Origin: Acidobacteriota bacterium
Lineage (GTDB): Bacteria > Acidobacteriota > Thermoanaerobaculia > Gp7-AA8
DNA: 9,684 nt
Assembly (NCBI GenBank): GCA_003223695.1
Contig: QHVY01000268.1
Span: 1-9,684 of the forward strand
Direction of reading: 5' to 3'
In this document: piece by piece, positions 1 to 7,360 of the stretch
How positions within the stretch are numbered: the first letter of the stretch is position 1
How the letters are laid out: each line of letters starts with the position of its first letter
Notes under the pieces: model-generated
Databases searched by the model: none
Seen by the model: the letters and a program-made list of their open reading frames with translations, nothing else
What the model was told of the DNA's origin: nothing
Translations under genes and position numbers: made by a program

Positions 1-1022
1 TCCGGCTCTTTGTCCGGCCGCCAGCGAAGAAAATGCGCTGCGTGACGGAAGCGAGTCCCCTGCATGTGATCGTACGAGACTTCAACGACGCGCTCCGGCC
101 GCAGTGGCACCCAGCTCAGATCCTTGCCGCGATTCCAGCGGCTCGATGCGCCAGGCATTCGCTGCCCCTTCGCACTCGCCTCTTCCTGCGCCTCGGCCCA
201 GTCGCGCCACGGATGATTCTTGATCGCGTTGACACGCAGCGGCGCGAGCTCATCGACGAGTTGCTTGCGCATCACTGTGGTGAACGCAGCCGTGACGCCG
301 ACGTGATGCAGCTTGCCCGCATCATCGTAAAGACCGAGAAGGAGAGAACCGACCATGGTGCCGGGTCCGTTCTTGTGCCAGCGGAAACCGGCGACGACGC
401 AATCCGCAGTGCGAGAGTGCTTGACCTTGATCATCGTGCGCTCGCCTGCGCGGTACGGCGCATCGAGCCGCTTGGCCATCACACCGTCGAGTCCCGCCCC
501 TTCGAATCTACGAAACCAATCCTCGGCCACCTCACGATCACGTGTCGCAGGCGAGATGTGAATTGGCGGCGATGCATTCGCGAGTACATCTTCGAGTCGC
601 TCGCGGCGCAATTCCAGCGGCGATTCGCGCAGATCGTCATCATCGATCGCGAGCAGATCCCACGCGACATACGATGCCGGCGACTGCGCCGCCAGAAGCT
701 TCACTCGCGATTCGGCGGGATGAATTCGCAGCAGCAACGCTTCGAAGTCGAGTCCGTGCGAACCGGCGATGACGATCTCGCCGTCGAGAACGCATCGTTG
801 AGGCAGCGACGCCGCGAGCGGCGCGAGAAGCTCGGGAAAATAGCGATTCATCGGCTTCTCATCGCGGCTCTGCAGCAGAATCTCGCTGCCGTCGCGAAAG
901 ACTAACGTGCGAAAGCCATCCCACTTCGGCTCGAATTGCCATCCATCGCCGTCGGGCAATCGATCGGCCGCGGCAGACAACATCGGCGCGAGAGGTGGTT
1001 CGAACGGCAGACGCATAACCAT
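1..1022 (-). CDS. ligC: ATP-dependent DNA ligase, LigC type (3' end outside window)
   Basis: This gene joins nicked DNA through an enzyme-AMP intermediate. The visible 340 residues contain the adenylation domain: motif I EPKWDGFR near residue 31 with nucleotidyl-lysine K33, LDGEIV near 79, the YVAWDLL segment near 118, the motif IV equivalent LDGVMAK near 178 and the motif V equivalent MIKVKH near 197. An OB-fold follows, ending in FRHAAHFLRWRPDK. The stretch RTADCVVAGFRWHK is typical, as I remember the family, of actinobacterial LigC rather than of LigD or LigB. The family is usually about 350 residues, so only a few are missing. The ATG shares its A with the TGA of the upstream gene (TGATG), which indicates translational coupling; a second ATG two codons later is less likely. 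Being last in an operon with ChrB proteins suggests a stress-linked repair role, but that is inference. Confidence 0.9.
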   Translation of the reverse strand, partial: MVMRLPFEPPLAPMLSAAADRLPDGDGWQFEPKWDGFRTLVFRDGSEILLQSRDEKPMNRYFPELLAPLAASLPQRCVLDGEIVIAGSHGLDFEALLLRIHPAESRVKLLAAQSPASYVAWDLLAIDDDDLRESPLELRRERLEDVLANASPPIHISPATRDREVAEDWFRRFEGAGLDGVMAKRLDAPYRAGERTMIKVKHSRTADCVVAGFRWHKNGPGTMVGSLLLGLYDDAGKLHHVGVTAAFTTVMRKQLVDELAPLRVNAIKNHPWRDWAEAQEEASAKGQRMPGASSRWNRGKDLSWVPLRPERVVEVSYDHMQGTRFRHAAHFLRWRPDKEP

Positions 1023-1243
1023 CAAGCCTCGCGATCCGCGCAGGCGTTTAGTTCGCGAAGGAGCTGTTCGAGGGGCACTCGATGAATCCGCGCGGCCCAG
1101 GCTAGCGGCATGATTCGCGCGGTGATCGCAAAAATGCCGCGACGCATGTCTGGGCAACCATGACCTCGAAAAATCTCATACGTTGCCGGCCACTGAGTCA
1201 AGATTGACGAAACACGCGTCCGCGGTGTGATTCGGTCACTCAT
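1022..1243 (-). CDS. DUF1858-like small cytoplasmic protein
   Basis: This 73-residue protein has no signal peptide or membrane segment. The pattern VSSILTQWPATYEIF followed by GHGCPDM, a helical middle and the closing LEQLLRELNA resembles DUF1858 (the redox-disulfide domain often found near hybrid-cluster and DUF2249 proteins) and, more distantly, the N-terminal ScdA/DUF542 domain. Family members often carry two cysteines; here the motif cysteine is in GHGCP (about residue 30), and a second cysteine lies near the C-terminus in NACAD rather than in a CxxC-like arrangement. A redox or iron-sulfur function is therefore doubtful. The start ATG overlaps the stop of the upstream propeller gene (ATGA), and the stop overlaps the ligase start, so it is translated as part of the operon. 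Family assignment is from pattern memory; the function is unknown. Confidence 0.75.
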   Translation of the reverse strand: MSDRITPRTRVSSILTQWPATYEIFRGHGCPDMRRGIFAITARIMPLAWAARIHRVPLEQLLRELNACADREA

Positions 1244-2316
1244 TTGCTCACTGCGGCGGGTCGAAGGGCAATGACCTGTCCATCAATTGTTCCAACATAC
1301 AGCGTCGACTCGTCCGAGCCGATTCCGCGAATGGGTTTGTCGTGAATGTTTTGCGACCAGACGACAGCGCCGGTCGGTTCGTCGAGCGCATAGAGAGTTC
1401 CGTCGCGATCACCCACGACCACCCACCCGTGCCAGAGGCGAGGGCGCGGCGAAGTCCATTTGCTCGTTGAGTCGGCGTGCCACAGGACGCGGGTGACGTT
1501 CGGGTCGACGAGTAGCACTTCCTTCTCACTCATGAGATAGATGCCGCGAGTGCCAATCGCTGGCGTGTCTTCCGGAACAACGTCCAGATCGAGAGCGCCG
1601 ATCACGCGACCGTCCGACGCACGAAGACGATAGAGCTTCTTTCCCTGAGTACCAACGACAATCGCCTTACCAGAAACTGCTACCGCGGTCGATGTTGCCG
1701 CGTCGAGCTGAGTCTTCCAAAGCTGTTTGCCCGTTTGCGAATCGATCGCATAGACAGCGCCATTGCTGGAGCCGAAAAAGATTCGCCCATTCGCGAGCGC
1801 AGCCGACATTCCAACACGCCTTCGCTTGGCTTCGATCGGAAAACTCCAGAATTCGGCGCCGGAAGCGGCGTTCAAGCTGACGACGCGTTCATCGACGGTC
1901 ACGCCGACAATACGATCTCCATCAAGCAGGACATCGCTCGTAAAGCCGCTGTTGTCCTTCCCGCGGTGCGCGTACTTCCACATCACATCGCCAGTGACTC
2001 GGTCGAATGCGTAGATGTGGCCAATCTGTCCGCCGTCAGTCGGAATGAATACGCGATTCTTTGTCGCCACAGGATCGCCGTGGAATTCTCTGGCGTCTCC
2101 ATCGCCAGCGATGTCATAGAGCCAGAGCGGTGCTCCGTTAGACCGATCGATCGCAGAGAAAATCCCAGAGCAGGCGCCGACGTAGATGACATCACCCACG
2201 ACCGTGGGAGTGGCGAATACTCACCCGCCCGTTTTGTACTCCCACAGGATCTTCGGAGCGCTTTGCGCCGGCTGCTCCGCCCGCATTAGCAAAGCCAGGA
2301 CGAACGCGATCACCAT
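1240..2316 (-). CDS. PQQ-type beta-propeller protein with in-frame UGA at codon 32
   Basis: After the UGA, 326 uninterrupted codons encode repeated propeller blades with the pattern hydrophobic-YALD-x-x-TG-x-x-W, for example IYAFDRVTGDVMW, VYAIDSQTGKQLW and LYALDEPTGAVVW, as in BamB/PQQ-repeat proteins. In the same frame before the UGA lie ATG (2316-2314, preceded by AGAGG), a hydrophobic leader MVIAFVLALLM and a first strand ILWEYKTGG. An upstream TAG limits further extension. The default alternative start, GTG at 2199, has no Shine-Dalgarno sequence and would lose the leader and half a blade. The frame therefore reads as one 358-residue secreted propeller interrupted only by UGA at 2223-2221, where a Cys codon would differ by one base. 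The explanations are Sec insertion, recent nonsense mutation or sequence error. The leader lacks a basic n-region, so export is uncertain. The substrate is unknown. The stop overlaps the next gene's start (ATGA). Confidence 0.78.
2195..2223 (-). other. in-frame UGA followed by SECIS-like hairpin
   Basis: In the propeller mRNA, UGA (2223-2221) is followed after 12 nt by the perfect 5-bp stem CCCAC/GUGGG (2208-2204 with 2199-2195) closed by the tetraloop GGUC (2203-2200). Below it, after one U-U mismatch, C2210-G2193, A2211-U2191 and C2212-G2190 can pair with a bulged A, lengthening the stem. The loop begins 17 nt after the UGA. Known bacterial SECIS elements lie directly 3' of the UGA at about this distance, with a G at the beginning of the apical loop, and the E. 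coli fdhF loop also contains GGUCU. The match is suggestive. A short GC-rich hairpin can occur by chance in this genome. Confidence 0.4.
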
Positions 2317-2390
2317 CAGGCCTCTAATCTACATCCAGTACGGAAATTTACACGACGGATCGGGTCGCTCCATTCTGTCTAGACGCGAAA

Positions 2391-3626
2391 TTAGACACTG
2401 GGATTTCGAAAATAGCGATAAGTCACGAGCGCGCCGAGCGCGATCGCCGCTACGAGAACTGCACGCCACGGCAGAACGAAAAGAAGAACAAGGCAACCGA
2501 TCAGTCCAGCCCACGAGATCCAGCGGGGCGCGAAGTGCTCCTTGTCTCGCAAACGGACCGCAGCGAAATTCGTTGCGCCGTACCAAAGCAGCGTCAGCAC
2601 ATTCGCGATATTCAACAGCGGCCGTAGATCGAAGAGCAGCGTGACCACTGCAGTACCCAAGCCGAACCACAGGACGGCGGCTTTCGGCGTTCTTCCTTTC
2701 GCCTGACCAAGCTTCTCCGGGAGCTCGTGCTCCGTTCCCATGATCTGTGCGACACGCGATGCTCCGAGAATGCCGCCGGCGAGAGTGCTCAAGGATGCAA
2801 CGGCTGCAGCGGCAACGACGAGCCGCGGCCCCCATTTGCCAAGCGTCAACGCTGCTGCGCTCAGCAGCGGCACACTTTCCGGCCCGCCCATCCGCAACGG
2901 GCCGATTGCGCCCAGGGTGACCGCAGCTGTGCCGAGGAACAGTAGTGATGTGATCGCAAAGCCGACGAACACGGAAATCGGAATCGTCCGCTTCGGCCTC
3001 TTGACCTCGGATGCAATCACGGCAATCCGCTGAAATCCGGCAAAGGTGAAGAAGAACGTTCCTGCTCCGCCGAGCAGTCCGAGGACGCCCGGTCCGCTCA
3101 ACGGTCGCATTCGGCTGGCAGAAACATGCGGCGCAACGAGAACGATGAAGAGCGCGAGCAGAACACAGAGAGCGATACTGAGAATCACCATCACCTTCGC
3201 CGTTGGTTCGACGCCGAAGTAATTGAGCGCCGTCATAACTACGATGACGGCAAAGGCAACAACGTGGAGAGGCATCGCCGGAAGCAGTGCTCGCGAATAC
3301 CCGATGAGCACCAGCGCATTCACACTTTGCCCGACGATCTCCTTCCCGAGAAAGCAAAGCCCGGCAGCGAACGACACTGTCGGCAGGCCAACTTTTCGCG
3401 TCCAAATAAATGCGCCCCCGGAAACTTGAAATGCCGATCCGAGCTGCGCTCCACTTGTGCCGCTTGCGAGCGCGATCAGGCCTGCAAGAACGACCGACAG
3501 AAGGATTCCCGTGCCTGCTCTGTCGGTCGCCGGTCCCAGCGTGGCAAATACGCCGGCGTCGATGACCGTGGCGATGGTAATGAAGACACCGGCGACCGGG
3601 CCGATGATCCGCCGCTCATCGGCCAT
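2391..3626 (-). CDS. APC-superfamily amino acid/amine permease
   Basis: This 411-residue protein is almost entirely hydrophobic, with about 12 predicted membrane helices, the normal size for the amino acid-polyamine-organocation family. The first helix contains the glycine-rich unwound segment DAGVFATLGP (about residues 23-32), where APC carriers bind the substrate backbone. Helix 6 reads TFFFTFAGFQR and is followed by ASEVKRPKRTIP (about 205-216), matching the conserved APC block with its acidic residue and NP/RP-K-R-x-I-P loop. The substrate cannot be told from the sequence; amino acids or amines are usual. The start overlaps the stop of the ChrB C-terminal gene by 11 nt, which supports co-transcription. 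There is no clear Shine-Dalgarno sequence, so expression probably depends on coupling. A 74-nt gap to the next gene is the longest within the unit. Confidence 0.88.
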   Translation of the reverse strand: MADERRIIGPVAGVFITIATVIDAGVFATLGPATDRAGTGILLSVVLAGLIALASGTSGAQLGSAFQVSGGAFIWTRKVGLPTVSFAAGLCFLGKEIVGQSVNALVLIGYSRALLPAMPLHVVAFAVIVVMTALNYFGVEPTAKVMVILSIALCVLLALFIVLVAPHVSASRMRPLSGPGVLGLLGGAGTFFFTFAGFQRIAVIASEVKRPKRTIPISVFVGFAITSLLFLGTAAVTLGAIGPLRMGGPESVPLLSAAALTLGKWGPRLVVAAAAVASLSTLAGGILGASRVAQIMGTEHELPEKLGQAKGRTPKAAVLWFGLGTAVVTLLFDLRPLLNIANVLTLLWYGATNFAAVRLRDKEHFAPRWISWAGLIGCLVLLFVLPWRAVLVAAIALGALVTYRYFRNPSV

Positions 3627-4053
3627 GTCGTCTCAAATGCACGAGCAAGGAGTCATAAATAAAGGATGCGCGCTCGACGACTTCGGCATCGTCTTTCGCC
3701 ACTTCGTCACCGAAACCCTGGCTGATGGCCCACAGTCCTGCCGATTCCGGAGTGATGTCGATCTCCTTCGGAAAATCGGCGCCGTGAACGATCAGGGCGA
3801 GGCGCTGCAGTGCGGCATCATTCGGAAAGTGCTCGTTGACGAGTTGCTCGAACGAGCACCTCCCACGCTCATCCTGATGCGGATATCGCGCACCCGGCAC
3901 GTCGAAGCCGATGGCGTTCTCGCGTTCCTGTATCGCGGCGACCTCGTTGGCATCGACAAACACGATTTCGGCCTTCGGATCGAGAAATCGACGGATCAAC
4001 CACGCCGTCGCGGTCCGATTGACGTGAATCCGCTTGCGCGTCACCCACTTCAT
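3616..4053 (-). CDS. Stand-alone ChrB C-terminal domain protein
   Basis: This 145-residue protein is a single chromate-resistance ChrB C-terminal domain. It has the family signature RKRIHVNRTATAWLIRRF at its start (about residues 6-23), then FLDPKAEIVFV, HQDERGRCSFEQLV (about 59-72) and an IVHGAD motif near 88. The same motifs occur in the C-terminal half of the full-length ChrB in this operon (HVDRMASAWLIRRF, GDRCTFEVL, VVHDID), so the two are paralogous domains. The N-terminal ChrB domain is missing by design, not by truncation: the ATG overlaps the upstream stop (ATGA) and the frame begins directly at the domain. Stand-alone members are common, and their biochemical role is not settled. 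The conserved His and Cys (H59, C66) could bind metal; this is inference. No signal peptide is visible, so it acts in the cytoplasm. Confidence 0.88.
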   Translation of the reverse strand: MKWVTRKRIHVNRTATAWLIRRFLDPKAEIVFVDANEVAAIQERENAIGFDVPGARYPHQDERGRCSFEQLVNEHFPNDAALQRLALIVHGADFPKEIDITPESAGLWAISQGFGDEVAKDDAEVVERASFIYDSLLVHLRRHGR

Positions 4054-4925
4054 TTTTTGATATGCATGCGATCGAGCGCGGAGCGCAGCGTCCTTGCGAG
4101 TTTGAGTGCGTCGTCATTTGCCCAGAAGTGCATGAAGAAAAGACGGGGCTGCTCGTCGAGCATGTGGCTGTGCAACGCGGTCACCGCGATACCGCCGGAC
4201 TGCAGCTCGCGGATCACAGGGTTGACTTCAGAAGCGATCAGCACGAAGTCGCCTGTGATCGCCGCTCGACCATTGCCGGTCGGCTGAAAATTGATCGCCG
4301 TCGCCAAACCCATCGAGGCGGGGATGGTCATTCCATGCTCGGTGGTCTTGTCCGCGCGAGGAACGCCGAACTGGTACACGCCGCCATTCGCCTTGCCGGG
4401 ATGGCCGACGATGCGATCGAGATCGGCCGTCGGAAGATCGAGTTGTGCGGCGGCAGGGGCAGCCGGCGGTCCCATCGGCGTCTTCGTCAACGCGAGCGCG
4501 CTGTGCAGCGTTCGCGCAATGGCGGTCGCGTCGCCGTGACCGCTGAAGTGCACATACATCACGCGCGGCGACTCGCCGATCAGGTGATTGTGAATGGCGG
4601 TCGCCTCGATCCCTCCTTTTTGCAGCTCGGCGATCACAGGATTCACCTCGGATTCAAGCAGAACGAGATCGCCCATGGTCGTCGCGTGAGCGCCGCTCTC
4701 ATTGAACGCCGCCCACGACCCGAGGGCGAGCGCGGGTTTGATGCCCACGCCATCCACAGTGATGGTCAGGTCGCTCCGCGGAAAGCTGACTTTGTAGGCG
4801 CCGTCAGGTTGTACTGTGCCAGCCCGCCCGAGTGCAGCTTCGACATCCTTCCAATCCTTTTTCGGGCTGGCGGCGACAAGAGTGAATAGAGCCAACAGTG
4901 ACAAAAGGAATTGGAATGCGCGCAT
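4050..4925 (-). CDS. Secreted tandem DUF1259 protein (LppY/LpqO-like)
   Basis: The 291-residue product begins with a signal peptide (FQFLLSLLALFTLVAA, cleavage near residue 19) followed by two DUF1259 domains. The domain ends are near-repeats: GDLVLLESEVNPVIAEL and GDFVLIASEVNPVIREL, then AIHNHLIGESPR and ALHSHMLDEQPR, then VHF and MHF. Each copy therefore has an H-x-H-x3-E ... H set (about H112, H114, E118, H126 and H252, H254, E258, H266), which looks like a metal site; that reading is mine. DUF1259 has no established biochemical function that I know. The ATG at 4925 is preferred because AGGAGA lies 6 nt upstream; the in-frame TTG at 4928 is less likely. The gene follows the MFS stop by 21 nt and overlaps the next start (ATGA). 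It would act in the periplasm or at the surface. Confidence 0.87.
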   Translation of the reverse strand: MRAFQFLLSLLALFTLVAASPKKDWKDVEAALGRAGTVQPDGAYKVSFPRSDLTITVDGVGIKPALALGSWAAFNESGAHATTMGDLVLLESEVNPVIAELQKGGIEATAIHNHLIGESPRVMYVHFSGHGDATAIARTLHSALALTKTPMGPPAAPAAAQLDLPTADLDRIVGHPGKANGGVYQFGVPRADKTTEHGMTIPASMGLATAINFQPTGNGRAAITGDFVLIASEVNPVIRELQSGGIAVTALHSHMLDEQPRLFFMHFWANDDALKLARTLRSALDRMHIKK

Positions 4926-4946
4926 CAAGCTCTCCTTCTGCGGGAA

Positions 4947-6149
4947 TCAACCCGCGTGTTCCTCCCGGACTGTGATGGTGAAAATCGCCGTTCCGGTGAG
5001 GCCAATGGCGAGCGCGGCGAGGAACGGCAATGATGGCCGGCGCTCCCACAACAATCCGCCGACGAACGCCGCCGGCGCAATGGCAAGACTGCGGATGAAG
5101 TAGTAGAGACCAATGGTTCGCGCACGAATCGTCTCCTGAGCGAAGTCGACGATCAGCGCCTTCCGCGACGGCTCGCCGAGCTCGCGCAGCCCGCCGACGA
5201 CGAAGGCCGCCACCAGGCCGGCGAAACTTCGAGCGACAACGACCGCGAGTGGAAAGAGCGAGAAGGCGACAAATGTGGCAATCACGAATGGCTTTCGGCC
5301 GATACGGTCCGCGATTCTTCCCGCCGGGATGTACACGGCGATCGCCGTCGCCATTTGCACTGCGACAAGCACACCGTAGCGAGCCGCCGAAATGCCCACA
5401 ATCGTGGTGGCGAAGATCACCAGAAAGACATCCACCAGCCCTTCGCACGTGCGGATGAACACGTCCGAGACGAGCAGCCACCGCAGCGACGTAGGGAACG
5501 ACCGCCACACGCCTAAGACATTCGTCGCCGGTCCTTCAACCCGATCGATCCGCACACGAAGCAGCACAACAAACGTGATGACGCTCACAGCAATGGTAAC
5601 CATCAACAGCGCACGAACGGCGGGAACGAGTCCCTGCCTGGCGATCACCAATCCGCCGATGATCGGCGCGACAGCGATCGGGACGCGCTTCAGGATCGAC
5701 TGCACCGTGAATCCCATCGCTCGCCGCTCTTTCGGAAGAGCATCGCCGATGACGGCGAATAGCGTCGGGCTGCCCATGCTCGACCAGGCGGACACAAAAA
5801 AGAGGCCGGCGATGATCCAGGGCCAGCTCCGAGCGAATCCGTAAATTGCATAACCGATCGCGGCCACAACGACGAAGCCGAGGAGTGAGGCACGACGTCC
5901 AACACGATCGCCGAGCCAGCCACCGGGATATTGATAGACACCGTCGAGAAAATCTTCGATGCTGCCGAAGAGGCCGACGGCGCGGATTGGCGCACCGAGC
6001 GCCTGCAGATACTTCGGCAGAAATTTTTGCCAGAGATTCTCGCCAAGTGCGAGGAGAAACATCGCTGTCGAGACAGCGATGACGTTCGGCTCGAGCGCCA
6101 GGAACGCTGCGACGCGCGACCACGACTTCCGTGCCTGAACTTCAGTCAT
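4947..6149 (-). CDS. Major facilitator superfamily transporter
   Basis: This 400-residue protein has about 12 hydrophobic segments arranged as two halves. Each half shows the MFS loop 2-3 signature: GWLGDRVGRR at about residues 77-86 and GRIADRIGRK at about 277-286. Helix 1 contains an acidic residue (ALGENLW), and FGSIEDFLDGVYQYPGG precedes the first signature, both suggesting proton coupling. The transported compound cannot be read from the sequence. As part of a ChrB operon without chrA, it is a candidate exporter for the oxyanion or toxic compound sensed by ChrB, but that is inference from neighbourhood only. The start overlaps the stop of the propeller gene upstream (ATGA). Co-translation with a secreted propeller suggests the two are needed in similar amounts. 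Confidence 0.9.
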   Translation of the reverse strand: MTEVQARKSWSRVAAFLALEPNVIAVSTAMFLLALGENLWQKFLPKYLQALGAPIRAVGLFGSIEDFLDGVYQYPGGWLGDRVGRRASLLGFVVVAAIGYAIYGFARSWPWIIAGLFFVSAWSSMGSPTLFAVIGDALPKERRAMGFTVQSILKRVPIAVAPIIGGLVIARQGLVPAVRALLMVTIAVSVITFVVLLRVRIDRVEGPATNVLGVWRSFPTSLRWLLVSDVFIRTCEGLVDVFLVIFATTIVGISAARYGVLVAVQMATAIAVYIPAGRIADRIGRKPFVIATFVAFSLFPLAVVVARSFAGLVAAFVVGGLRELGEPSRKALIVDFAQETIRARTIGLYYFIRSLAIAPAAFVGGLLWERRPSLPFLAALAIGLTGTAIFTITVREEHAG

Positions 6150-7153
6150 CGCTCAGCGGCCGCGAACGTGTCATGCACGACGAGAATCCGTCCACCATTC
6201 GGATCGCAGACATACGCGTCCTTGCCATCAGTGGTCACGCAATGCGCGCCCTTGGCCGTTCCGGTGGTGGCGAGTGGAGTTAACGCACCGTTCGCAGCAA
6301 CTCTGAAGATCGTCATCGTTGCGCTTCGGGCGCCTGGAAAATAGAGATGGCGTCGCGCAGGATCGTAATCAATGATGTCGACGCCGTTGCCGGCAGACGC
6401 GGTGCCCAGAACGGCTCCGTTGTGTGCAGCGTCCAGCACCACCGCCTTCCCCTCGGCGCAAGCGGCGAATAGAAAGTGCGAGTGCTCGTCGTACGCGATG
6501 CCACGCGAGCCCTTGCACTGGTTCGGCCATCTGGCGACGATGCTGCGCGATTTGATGTCGATCACTACGCTGGTTCCCGACCACAAGTGCGTGTACGCGC
6601 GGCCTCCAGGGCCGTCGATCACCAGCGACTCCGGACCGCCCGGAACGCTGATGAAACTCACGTGCGCGAACCGTGGCGAGATGCTGAAGATCTCGATCTG
6701 CTCTGAGTCTGGCTGTGTCACCCACAACTCGTGCGTTGGTCCGACGTAGCGCACGTAGTCCGGACTTCCTCCGAGTGCAGCACGCGACGTGACGCGACGC
6801 GCTGCTGGATCGATGATCACGACTTCCTTCGAGGTCCGATCGGTCGCATAGAGCGCACCTTCGCCTTCATCGACAGAGGTCGTCCCTTCGCCGTGACCAC
6901 CGGAATAAGACTTCTCGGTGCTCAAGCCAGTGATCGAGCTGGTGTGGTGGTTCGCTGCATCGATGAGAACAATCGTTCCAGTGCGGCCCGCCGGAACGAG
7001 CACGCGATGCAGAGACGGCGAATAGCGAAGGTCATCAAAGCCGATGCCCTCCTTGTCCTTTGCGATATCGATCGTCTCGCCGGAAAAGGGCTGGGCACAC
7101 GCAACCGATGCGACGAGCGACACCGAGATAAAAAAACATCGCAGCGAAATCAT
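6146..7153 (-). CDS. Secreted YVTN/YncE-like beta-propeller protein
   Basis: This 335-residue protein has a signal peptide (MISLRCFFISVSLVASVACA, cleavage after about residue 20 before QP). Degenerate propeller blades follow with the pattern GTIVLIDAAN, KEVVIIDPAARRV, TSVVIDIKSRSIV and KAVVLDAAHNGAVLG, as in YVTN/YncE-like proteins. Four cysteines of the mature protein fall into two in-register pairs across beta-hairpins: C213 with C232, and C305 with C316, so two cross-strand disulfides are likely. A cysteine lies in the signal region but the lipobox is poor, so a soluble periplasmic protein is more likely than a lipoprotein. A strong AGGAGG-type ribosome site (7 nt before ATG) sits in the 12-nt gap after the small membrane protein. 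The ligand is unknown; family members bind diverse partners or act as lactonases, and no lactonase residues can be assigned here. Confidence 0.85.
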   Translation of the reverse strand: MISLRCFFISVSLVASVACAQPFSGETIDIAKDKEGIGFDDLRYSPSLHRVLVPAGRTGTIVLIDAANHHTSSITGLSTEKSYSGGHGEGTTSVDEGEGALYATDRTSKEVVIIDPAARRVTSRAALGGSPDYVRYVGPTHELWVTQPDSEQIEIFSISPRFAHVSFISVPGGPESLVIDGPGGRAYTHLWSGTSVVIDIKSRSIVARWPNQCKGSRGIAYDEHSHFLFAACAEGKAVVLDAAHNGAVLGTASAGNGVDIIDYDPARRHLYFPGARSATMTIFRVAANGALTPLATTGTAKGAHCVTTDGKDAYVCDPNGGRILVVHDTFAAAER

Positions 7154-7165
7154 GCATTCACCCTC

Positions 7166-7360
7166 CTATGAACGATTGAAGAGCTCGAGCGCTCCGGTCA
7201 GGACGAGCACCACGCCAATCAGGACCTCGGCCGTCGCCGAGGCGTGCGAGAGCACCGGGATTCGCTGAAGCACGACCGCGCACACCGCGGCGGCAATCAG
7301 CAGTACTAGGAGACGGCTGCTGGATAGGAAATGTCTAACGTTTCTTCTGGTAATAGACAT
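7166..7360 (-). CDS. 64-aa two-helix membrane protein
   Basis: I do not recognise a named family. The chosen start ATG (7360-7358) has a near-consensus GGAGG 6 nt upstream (7371-7367), inside the 3' end of chrB, so the two genes overlap by 26 nt. A longer frame starting at 7408 would have no such site. The product starts with a basic N-terminus (SITRRNVRHF), then a hydrophobic helix (RLLVLLIAAAVCAVVLQR, about residues 17-34), a short loop and a second helix (AEVLIGVVLVLTGALELF, about 44-61). It would sit in the inner membrane as a hairpin. Its close placement between chrB and the propeller gene, with its own strong ribosome site, argues for a real gene. Confidence 0.72.
   Translation of the reverse strand: MSITRRNVRHFLSSSRLLVLLIAAAVCAVVLQRIPVLSHASATAEVLIGVVLVLTGALELFNRS

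Noticed and set aside
33..905. 290-aa open frame on the plus strand
   Set aside because: It lies opposite the ligase gene; the antisense protein is Arg-rich without family patterns, while the minus strand gives clear ligase motifs.
1240..2316. Global UGA reassignment (UGA read as Trp or Gly) as explanation of the internal UGA
   Set aside because: Several genes here, including this one, end with TGA in ATGA or TGATG junctions, so UGA is a normal stop in this genome.
2367..2393. TGTCTA and TAGACA inverted repeat after the permease stop
   Set aside because: Stem is only 6 bp with AT-rich ends and no U-tract, so it does not make a credible terminator; an operator role has no support.
2329..3405. 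358-aa open frame on the minus strand in another phase
   Set aside because: Shadow of the APC permease: no motifs, many Arg and Cys, while the permease frame gives transmembrane helices and APC signatures.
3457..4889. Two long plus-strand frames of about 275 aa each
   Set aside because: They are antisense to the permease, ChrB C-domain and DUF1259 genes, have no family motifs, and no ribosome sites.
4940..4955. GCGGG/CCCGC hairpin at the MFS stop
   Set aside because: Five base pairs with a 6-nt loop and no following U-tract, inside a tightly spaced gene junction, so not a terminator.
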